Positions 1 through 5,768 of a DNA stretch of 10,943 nt are shown here, piece by piece (within the stretch, counting starts at the first letter, position 1; the number at the start of each line of letters is the position of its first letter). The translations under genes were made by a program, and so were the position numbers. The DNA is from Victivallales bacterium (lineage in GTDB: Bacteria > Verrucomicrobiota > Lentisphaeria > Oligosphaerales > Lenti-02). Where the stretch lies: assembly GCA_018648945.1 (NCBI GenBank), contig JABGQJ010000213.1, forward strand, positions 1-10,943, in the 5' to 3' direction. The notes under the pieces are model-generated. The model was not told the DNA's origin and searched no databases. It was given only the letters and a program-made list of their open reading frames with translations.

Positions 1-3000
1 GCACTGTCGAATTTCGCCGGAAGATAATAGTCCTTCGTCTTCCATGCGTAGAATGGCTCAGCATAGGTAGTGCGGGCATCCGAGAGGTAGATGTCGGCCC
101 GGCGGTCCAGATCCATCGACGTCAGGAACAGATCCACCGAACTCTTCGTATAGGTGGGTACATCGTAACCAGCCGCCTGGTAGCCCTCGTATACGGCATC
201 GAACTTGTCCGCCACCACGGCGGCGAAGTCTGGTGCGGACACAGTCGTCCCGCCGAGCGTGTGCACCACCGCCCGGTCGTAGTAGACCACGCAATGCGTC
301 CCCTGTGCCGCGCCCTGGATTCCCAGCTTGACCACCACATACTTACCCGAGCACCGACCACTGCCATAGGCCGTCGTGCCAGCCCGGCTGATTTCGACGC
401 GGGTGGGCAGCGTGACCCAGTCGCCGAGCTCGGGATCGAGGAACAGCATCCGCAGCGTGTCGCCACTGCGACGGGACGAGTCCGGCACGGGAATCTGGAA
501 GCCAATATCGCGACCGAAGGCAGCGGTGCCAGCTAGCCGGATGTCGTAGATGGGGGTGACCCCTTCCAGGGACGGAGGCAGCGGCGGCAACTCATCTGCC
601 AGGCCGCGCGCCACGGACGCGCGACGGCTGGAATCGGGCCAGCCGCCCGGCAGGGTCAGCCCGATGCCGTTGGTGAAGCCGACCAGACGCTTGGCAGCAT
701 CCGGTCCCACTTGCTGGCCGCCCAAGCAGGGGCGATCACCCCTTGCCTCGGCCTGGAGAATGGCGGCGATGTCCGCCGTGTCCAGCCGGCCGTTCTGATC
801 CATGTCCCCGTGAACCAGATCCACGGGAACCGCCCCGGCATACATGCGCCGGGCGATCACCGCGTCCTCGATGGAGATTGCGCCGTCGTCGTTCAGGTCC
901 CCCAGGATCACGCCTTCGGGGGCGAAGATCGCCTCCACCGCCTTGGAGCCATCCACCAGCACATCGACCGCCGGATTGGTGCCACTGGCATCCCGTCGCC
1001 ACTCCACGAAGCGATACCCCGCCGCTGGTTCCGCCGTGACCGCCACGGTGTCTCCCAGACCATACGTGGTGGGATTCAGCGTCACGATGCCACCGTCTTC
1101 GGGCAGCCACGTGGCAGTGATCTTGTTGCGCCCGGTGTCGGTGAAGGCCTGGATGGAATGCTGCCCACTGACGGACTCGATCACCACCTCCGTGCCAAGC
1201 GCCTGGGGCACGCCATCGAGCAGGACTTCCTGCAAGGTCGTGCCAGCAGCCGGAGCGATGGTGCAGACGAAGCGGCTGCCACTGGGCAAGACTGCGCCGG
1301 GGGTGATGGTGCCATCGCCATAGAGCGTGGTATCCACATGGAACGGTCCAGCAGGACCGAATTCGGCGGTCACTTCCGTGTCCCGGTCAATCGTCAGCAA
1401 AAGAGGATTGGAGATGTGGTAGCTAACCCCCAGCCCGTTGTCCGCCCGCCAGCGCGCAAAGCCCTGCCCCTCCACGGGCGACGCCCGGAAGGTCACAGTT
1501 CCCGTATCGTGTGCCGTATCCCCGCCAAGCAATGCCGTGCCCGCCGGAAACATGCTGATCGCTCCCGCGCCCACGGGACTCGTCAAGGTGACGACCCGGT
1601 GCAGGTTCTCGTTGATGTAGGAGGCCGAGACGATCACCGCACCGTCGCCCGTGACCTCGAATACCTGCGGGGGGGGCGTCCCGAGCCCGTCAATGGCATG
1701 CCAGGTGATGGTATACAGTCCCGCAGGCAAGGCCGGTCCCGTCCACTCGCCGTTCGCCAGCGTGAATTCACCGGAAACCGGTCCCTCCAACGTGAAGGTG
1801 GCGGCCAGCTCGTTCGACTGGATGGTGACGGCAGCGGTATCACTCCCGCCCACGCTGCCCCAGCTCAGTTCCTGGTGCAGCAACTGGCTACCCCATGAGT
1901 ACGCTTCCGCCCAAGTAAGGTCGATCACGTTCGGCTCAGGCATGTCCCATGTGGAACGCAGCCCGGGGCCGTAGGCGTTGTCGGTTGCTCCTACCTGCAC
2001 TCGGTCGGACACCGTGTCGGTGATCTTGCGCAGGAAGACGCCACCGTAGGGCGTGCCAGCGCCGCTCACACCGTAGGCAACGAGCACTCGGCCGCCACCA
2101 TAGACGCCCACCGTCGCCGTGCGGACCGACGTCTCCCCCGGCTCGCTGACGCGCACGGGCGTGCTCAGCCCGGTGATCGTGTGATGGGTGGCGTACCAGA
2201 GCTCGTAGACCCCACCTAGCTCATCCGTTTCCATCCAGACCAGATGGGAGACGCCCTGGCTGTCCACGGCCACATCCCCGATCGTGCCCCAGCGGTCGGC
2301 GGCGGAAACGATGGTGGTGGTGGTCGAGTTGAACGGCAAACCCACTTCGAGCAGCTTCACCTCCTGGGGATCAGTCTGCGGGCGATCAGCGTACAGCACC
2401 ACCCCGAACCCGTCGGGACGCACCTGGAACCGATGCCCCTGCACGCCGTAGCCGGCGGCAGCCGAGTTGGGCAGAGCGGTGAGGAGTGACGTGGTCCCCC
2501 AGCCGGTGTCGGCATGCCACTCCCGCAGCATGAGGTTCATCGGGTAGTCGCCCCAACCAAAGGCCCGCGTGGAAACCGAGAAAAGCCGGTCGCCCTGCAT
2601 GGCCAGTTTCGTGTCGTAGTCCCAGTCGCGCCAGCCACCATCCCAGATGGGGACGGGCGAACTCCAGACGTCGGTGACCGGCGAGCTGTCCCAGGGCTCG
2701 ACGGTGTCCAGGAGAACCATGTCAGGCCGCGTCGCCCGGCTACTGAATGTGGTGTAGGTATGGAAGGCGCCGACATTGAAGGTCAGGCCCTGATGCACCC
2801 GCCCTGCCCCATCGACAACGATGCTGTTGGCGGTCGAGGAATCAGGGAATCTCTCAGTGCGCACTTCCCGCCGCCAGCTGCCACTGGCATCGCGACGGCG
2901 CGCAAAGGTGAACCAGCCCGCGCCACCGAGGGAGCGCGCCGCCCGACTGTAGGTCACATACAGCGCGCCGCCGTCGCCACGCACCATGTGGACGTTGTCC

Positions 3001-5558
3001 GATTGCTCTCTCATCGCCTGGGGGTCGGTCGAGATGCAGGCCGCTTCGCCGACGTTGAGTCGCTCCACCAGCAACGCGTCGAAGATGAAGGTGCGACCGA
3101 CGGGATGGAAGTTCTGCTTGAGCCCCACCTCGGAGCAACCGCCAGCCAGCAACAGGTGCGTCCTGCCATCCTGGACAAAGCCAGTGACAGTGGCACCTGC
3201 CGGGAAATACCCCGCTACGGTCAGCGGCGTCACCGTTGAACTGCTCTTGCCGGTCAGCAGACTGATCACATGGACAAGAAACCGGCTCTCGGCCTGGGCA
3301 TCGTCATAGACCCCGATCAGCAGAATCGCCCGCGTCTCGGTGGCGTCAACCACGGGCATGAACGCCTGGCGAGATATGGCGCCGATGGCGGGGGCCACAG
3401 GCAACTTGGTGAAGCTGCGAGCCCCGGAATCAAAGAGGAAGATCGCCCCCTCCAACGTCTCGGCATGGTGAGCCCAGAACACGTAACTCCCATCCGAGCG
3501 CTGCTGGCGCCGGACGTCTCCGGGAAGCGCCGTATTGAGAATCCATGGTTCGCCGTCCCCCAGAAGCGTCTCGGAAAGGACAGAGAAGGTGTTGGCGGCC
3601 GGATCGTAGGCCTCAAGCCGAGTTACGTCGGCCCCATTCGGGGCATGACCGCCCGCCACCACCGCACCGCCGTCCGCCGTCGGAATCACCAAGGGATGGG
3701 AACGGGGGCTACTCAGCGCGCCCGTAGCCACAAAGGAGGCAGGCCCGCGCGTCGTGGCTGGCGTAAATAGTTCCCCGTAGGTGGCACTGTCCAGGTCGAA
3801 CCAGCCACCGGCGATCAGCACCCGCCCGTCGCCGAGCCGCCCGGCCGCGCAGTTCATGCGAGGATGCGCCATCTGCACCGGCAGTTCGGTCATCGTCATC
3901 CCGCGCACAGTCGTGCCCAGCAGCATGGCAGTGTCCACCCCCGGTGCCATTCCCAGGCTGCCACTTGCTCCGCCCGCGACGAGGAACTGGCCATCCGCCA
4001 GCTTGGCAACCGCCGCACCATCCGCCGTGGCCGGCATCTGGGCGAGAGAGAAATCGGAGACGGTCGGGGTGCCGGCATCCATCGTGTCGCTGCGCGTGAA
4101 TCCGGTGGTGTGTCCCCCAATCGCGACCGGGGAGCCATCGGCCAGCATCAGGGTCCGATGCCCCATGCGCGACTCCCCAAGCGACGGCCCGGCCCGGAAT
4201 GCCACGCGGAGAGGTGTTACAGGCACGAAAGTCGCCAGCAGGGCCAGTGGCTCATTCACTGTTGTCGTTAAGTGCGCATCCGACTGGACAATGTCCCCGG
4301 TCCAACCGTTGAACTGGTAGCCGGGGTTGGCGACGGCCGTCACATCCAGCACCTCCCCCGGCCCCATGGCAAACACGCCACGGTCGGCAATCCTGGCAAC
4401 GCCCGCGCCAGCCGGAGACACGCTGATCCCGATGGGCAAGGGCTCCGGGCCGGAGAGGAGGGAATGCCCATCATGGGTGGCGATGATGAACCGGTCGTTG
4501 CCAAAGCCGACTGCTGAGTAGTTCAACGGGTGGGGGCCCCCACCGGGAACATCAGCCGACTGCCAAGTCTCGCCGTCGGCACTGATGAGCACCACCTCGT
4601 AGTCGCCCACAGCCATGAACCAGCGGTCGCCAGCGGCAATGGATTTCAGATCCACGGTCGCGGGAATCCGGCACCGGGTCCAGGTGGTGCCATTGGTGGA
4701 GCGCAGGACTGTGCTCCCGTCGCCCACCGCGACAAACACACCGTCCTTCACCGCAACACTGCGGAGAGTGCGGCGGTTCCCCCGCGCCTCCCGCCCCGTC
4801 TGCCAGTTGTTCCCGTCCGTTGAGGTGATGATCCAACCAAAGCTGGAGACTGCCACATAGCGACTCCCGCTGTAGCAGATCGGGAAACCTGCCGGGTAGT
4901 CCCATTCCCAACTGGCGTTGGCTGGCAGAGCGGGAGAGTTGAAGTTGCCTGCCGTCCATTCCGCACCAGTTGGCGAGGTCCACGTGGCAGGGCTGGACCA
5001 GTCAAGGCAGAGCGCGTCAGTCAACACGAAGCGATTGTTGCCCCAGACGGCGCCACCACCCCAGGCAAAATACTCATCCAGCACTGGCCCGCCACCAAAA
5101 TCCACCAACCCTTTGGCTCGTGTCCAGTCACCCGTTGTCAAGTTCCGCGTGTATACGGCGTCCGGCCCAACGACCAGCAAAGTCGTGCCATGGCCAGCGA
5201 CCCCGGCCATGCTATCACCACGCACTAGGCCGCCGCCCGGATCCCAGGGGTCTGGGACAAGGAAGAGATTGTCGCCCCATCCCGAGGCACCGGTGCCCGA
5301 CTGCAGCACCAGACCATGTACGGAAGGGAATTCGCCGCCATCGTCGAAGGCGCCGCTGCCAGCCGCGAACCAGCCATGGCCAGCCACCCATTGGAGACCC
5401 CGGATCTGACAGTCATTGCTCCACATCTGGGTCTTGGTCCACGCGGAGAAGCCATCGGCAGCGACCGCCCCGAAACCGAGACAGACAAGCAGCAGGACCA
5501 CGGCAAAACGATAGGTGCGGGCGGGCCAACGGCCCCGCCCAGAACAAGCTGGGAGCAT
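1..5558 (-). CDS. Large secreted multi-propeller protein with internal dockerin (C-terminus beyond window)
   Basis: Hand translation gives 1852 codons with no stop from the ATG at 5558 to the left edge. The second of two overlapping ATGs is chosen because GGAGG lies 5 bases upstream. Residues 1-34 are a signal peptide: arginines at 8-17, hydrophobic 18-33, cleavage near AVA-AD. Domains in order: Asp-box (BNR) repeats within about 35-370; an InlB-type B-repeat at 374-444; a kelch-like propeller at about 450-810; a sialidase-like repeat region at about 810-1230 (for example VAVDSQGVSHLVW near 1096); a small beta-sandwich with ALPAGLYTITW at about 1240-1316; three B-repeats at 1319-1546; a type I dockerin at 1553-1605; then the start of another domain. 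By family, dockerins bind cohesins on scaffoldins or the cell surface, and propellers usually bind or cleave glycans or proteins. No catalytic residues were identified, so the substrate is unknown. The gene is divergent from the DUF4091 gene. Confidence 0.93.
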   Translation of the reverse strand, partial: MLPACSGRGRWPARTYRFAVVLLLVCLGFGAVAADGFSAWTKTQMWSNDCQIRGLQWVAGHGWFAAGSGAFDDGGEFPSVHGLVLQSGTGASGWGDNLFLVPDPWDPGGGLVRGDSMAGVAGHGTTLLVVGPDAVYTRNLTTGDWTRAKGLVDFGGGPVLDEYFAWGGGAVWGNNRFVLTDALCLDWSSPATWTSPTGAEWTAGNFNSPALPANASWEWDYPAGFPICYSGSRYVAVSSFGWIITSTDGNNWQTGREARGNRRTLRSVAVKDGVFVAVGDGSTVLRSTNGTTWTRCRIPATVDLKSIAAGDRWFMAVGDYEVVLISADGETWQSADVPGGGPHPLNYSAVGFGNDRFIIATHDGHSLLSGPEPLPIGISVSPAGAGVARIADRGVFAMGPGEVLDVTAVANPGYQFNGWTGDIVQSDAHLTTTVNEPLALLATFVPVTPLRVAFRAGPSLGESRMGHRTLMLADGSPVAIGGHTTGFTRSDTMDAGTPTVSDFSLAQMPATADGAAVAKLADGQFLVAGGASGSLGMAPGVDTAMLLGTTVRGMTMTELPVQMAHPRMNCAAGRLGDGRVLIAGGWFDLDSATYGELFTPATTRGPASFVATGALSSPRSHPLVIPTADGGAVVAGGHAPNGADVTRLEAYDPAANTFSVLSETLLGDGEPWILNTALPGDVRRQQRSDGSYVFWAHHAETLEGAIFLFDSGARSFTKLPVAPAIGAISRQAFMPVVDATETRAILLIGVYDDAQAESRFLVHVISLLTGKSSSTVTPLTVAGYFPAGATVTGFVQDGRTHLLLAGGCSEVGLKQNFHPVGRTFIFDALLVERLNVGEAACISTDPQAMREQSDNVHMVRGDGGALYVTYSRAARSLGGAGWFTFARRRDASGSWRREVRTERFPDSSTANSIVVDGAGRVHQGLTFNVGAFHTYTTFSSRATRPDMVLLDTVEPWDSSPVTDVWSSPVPIWDGGWRDWDYDTKLAMQGDRLFSVSTRAFGWGDYPMNLMLREWHADTGWGTTSLLTALPNSAAAGYGVQGHRFQVRPDGFGVVLYADRPQTDPQEVKLLEVGLPFNSTTTTIVSAADRWGTIGDVAVDSQGVSHLVWMETDELGGVYELWYATHHTITGLSTPVRVSEPGETSVRTATVGVYGGGRVLVAYGVSGAGTPYGGVFLRKITDTVSDRVQVGATDNAYGPGLRSTWDMPEPNVIDLTWAEAYSWGSQLLHQELSWGSVGGSDTAAVTIQSNELAATFTLEGPVSGEFTLANGEWTGPALPAGLYTITWHAIDGLGTPPPQVFEVTGDGAVIVSASYINENLHRVVTLTSPVGAGAISMFPAGTALLGGDTAHDTGTVTFRASPVEGQGFARWRADNGLGVSYHISNPLLLTIDRDTEVTAEFGPAGPFHVDTTLYGDGTITPGAVLPSGSRFVCTIAPAAGTTLQEVLLDGVPQALGTEVVIESVSGQHSIQAFTDTGRNKITATWLPEDGGIVTLNPTTYGLGDTVAVTAEPAAGYRFVEWRRDASGTNPAVDVLVDGSKAVEAIFAPEGVILGDLNDDGAISIEDAVIARRMYAGAVPVDLVHGDMDQNGRLDTADIAAILQAEARGDRPCLGGQQVGPDAAKRLVGFTNGIGLTLPGGWPDSSRRASVARGLADELPPLPPSLEGVTPIYDIRLAGTAAFGRDIGFQIPVPDSSRRSGDTLRMLFLDPELGDWVTLPTRVEISRAGTTAYGSGRCSGKYVVVKLGIQGAAQGTHCVVYYDRAVVHTLGGTTVSAPDFAAVVADKFDAVYEGYQAAGYDVPTYTKSSVDLFLTSMDLDRRADIYLSDARTTYAEPFYAWKTKDYYLPAKFDS
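744..902 (-). other. Type I dockerin domain, two calcium loops, inside the large secreted protein
   Basis: Residues 1553-1605 contain the duplicated F-hand pattern of a dockerin. Loop 1 (residues 1554-1565) reads DLNDDGAISIED and keeps Asp1, Asn3, Asp5, Gly6 and Asp12. Loop 2 (1585-1596) reads DMDQNGRLDTAD with Asp1, Asp3, Asn5, Gly6 and Asp12. Each loop is followed by a short helix (AVIARRMYAG and IAAILQAEA). All calcium-ligand positions are intact, so a folded cohesin-binding module is expected. Dockerins usually sit at a protein's C-terminus; here at least about 247 more residues follow. No cohesin is encoded in the window. Confidence 0.93.
921..1604 (-). repeat. Three tandem InlB-type B-repeat (bacterial repeat) domains
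   Basis: Residues 1319-1400, 1405-1473 and 1478-1546 form three consecutive units of about 70-80 residues. The pattern is a beta-strand, a G-x-G-x-I turn, an aromatic-rich middle strand, and a closing strand ending in A-x-F or similar. Typical pieces are GQGFARWRADNG and TEVTAEF in the first, GDGTITPGAVLPSG and SIQAFT in the second, and GDTVAVTAEPAAGYRFVEW with AVEAIF in the third. These match the divergent InlB B-repeat family found in surface and secreted proteins. They probably act as rigid spacers between the propellers and the dockerin. The units are divergent in DNA, so this is an old duplication. Confidence 0.8.
3138..3998 (-). repeat. Kelch-like repeats of a beta-propeller
   Basis: Four kelch-type strands with the Gly-Gly pair recur: ADGQFLVAGG (residues about 521-530), GDGRVLIAGG (about 576-585), ADGGAVVAGG (628-637) and DGRTHLLLAGG (797-807). 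The second and third are followed by the usual partner strand, YGELFTPAT and RLEAYDPAANTFS. The spacing of about 50 residues among the first three fits one kelch blade each. The wider gap to the fourth suggests diverged blades between. Kelch propellers bind partners or, in galactose-oxidase relatives, support a copper radical site; the copper ligands were not identified here. Confidence 0.75.
4227..4439 (-). repeat. Single InlB-type B-repeat between two propellers
   Basis: Residues 374-444 run from LPIGISVSPAGAGVARI through GEVLDVTAVANPGYQFNGWTG to LALLATF. This is the best match in the protein to the divergent InlB B-repeat consensus (valine-rich strand, Gly-x-Gly turn, NPGYxFxGWxGD core, closing A-x-F). 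It separates the Asp-box propeller from the kelch-like propeller and is likely a structural linker. Confidence 0.8.
4563..4976 (-). repeat. Asp-box (BNR) repeats of the N-terminal propeller
   Basis: Three clear Asp-box turns occur at regular spacing: STDGNNW (Trp 252), STNGTTW (Trp 293) and SADGETW (Trp 332), about 40 residues apart. A weaker copy, SPTGAEW (Trp 201), lies before them. Each is preceded by a strand of the type VFVAVGDGSTVLR or FMAVGDYEVVLIS. This is the pattern of BNR/Ycf48-like propellers. Asp-boxes are structural and do not by themselves indicate sialidase activity. No catalytic arginine triad was identified. Confidence 0.82.
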
Positions 5559-5568
5559 GCATGCCTCC
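5552..5568 (-). promoter_or_regulatory. Ribosome binding site and start inside a short palindrome
   Basis: On the minus strand, GGAGG (5568-5564) lies 5 bases before the ATG at 5558, which decides the start over the ATG one base after GGAGG. The site is embedded in a near-perfect palindrome: GGAG (5568-5565) can pair with CTCC (5555-5552) around the GCATGCATG core. In mRNA the Shine-Dalgarno and the start codon could therefore be partly paired. Confidence 0.6.
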
Positions 5569-5622
5569 GAGGGGGAAGTTGTGCAGATCAGATGCGGGGT
5601 GGAGAATTGCCTTGCAGTCGGT

Positions 5623-5651
5623 ATCATAAACGCGTCATCCCTGCCTGGCAA
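5623..5651 (-). promoter_or_regulatory. Sigma70-type promoter for the dockerin gene
   Basis: Read on the minus strand, TTGCCA (5651-5646) is followed after exactly 17 bases by TATGAT (5628-5623). Each hexamer matches the housekeeping consensus at 5 of 6 positions. The predicted start would lie near 5616, giving a leader of about 58 bases before the ATG at 5558. Whether this organism's main sigma factor uses this consensus is assumed. Confidence 0.6.
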
Positions 5652-5672
5652 GCCCTTCTCCTACGTGGCAAG
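5640..5672. repeat. Direct repeat of 20 bp period overlapping the -35 element
   Basis: On the plus strand, CCTGCCTGGCAAG (5640-5652) and CCTACGTGGCAAG (5660-5672) match at 11 of 13 positions, 20 bp apart, close to two helical turns. The first copy overlaps the -35 of the leftward promoter. This geometry suits a regulator bound on one DNA face, but two short copies can arise by chance. Confidence 0.3.
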
Positions 5673-5758
5673 GGAAATGACGACTGCATGGACAACCAGG
5701 CAATCGGTGGTATCGGCCTTGTCCCCAGCTACACTACCAGTCAACCCATGACCAAACC

Positions 5759-5763
5759 GAGGG
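5759..5763 (+). promoter_or_regulatory. Ribosome binding site fixing the start of the DUF4091 gene
   Basis: GAGGG is followed by a 5-base spacer and the ATG at 5769. An in-frame ATG at 5748 has no purine-rich site before it, and starting there would add seven residues ahead of the signal peptide. The reading frame is open back to 5316, but that part lies antisense to the dockerin gene and the promoter region. Confidence 0.7.
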
Positions 5764-5768
5764 ATGCC

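Noticed and set aside
1669..1676. Run of eight G as a possible frameshift or slippage site
   Set aside because: Translation in the same frame is protein-like on both sides (GLGT-PPP-QVFEV) with no stop, so no frameshift is needed.
711..1898. Plus-strand 395-codon open frame
   Set aside because: It is antisense to the dockerin protein, whose frame gives clear dockerin and B-repeat motifs over the same bases. Its product shows no domain or hydrophobic pattern; long shadow frames are usual in GC-rich DNA.
978..2890. Shared 13-base string TGCCACTGGCATC at two places, encoding RRDASG in both
   Set aside because: The flanking protein sequences belong to different domains (a B-repeat and the sialidase-like region) and do not align further. 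It is probably chance or a common codon pattern.
5706..5735. Rightward promoter with -10 TACACT before the DUF4091 gene
   Set aside because: The hexamer 17 bases upstream (GGTGGT) does not resemble a -35. The match is too weak to call.
5316..5768. N-terminal extension of the DUF4091 gene from an upstream ATG at 5316
   Set aside because: The added residues are the reverse of the dockerin gene's signal-peptide region and the promoter. A Shine-Dalgarno site and signal peptide support the ATG at 5769.
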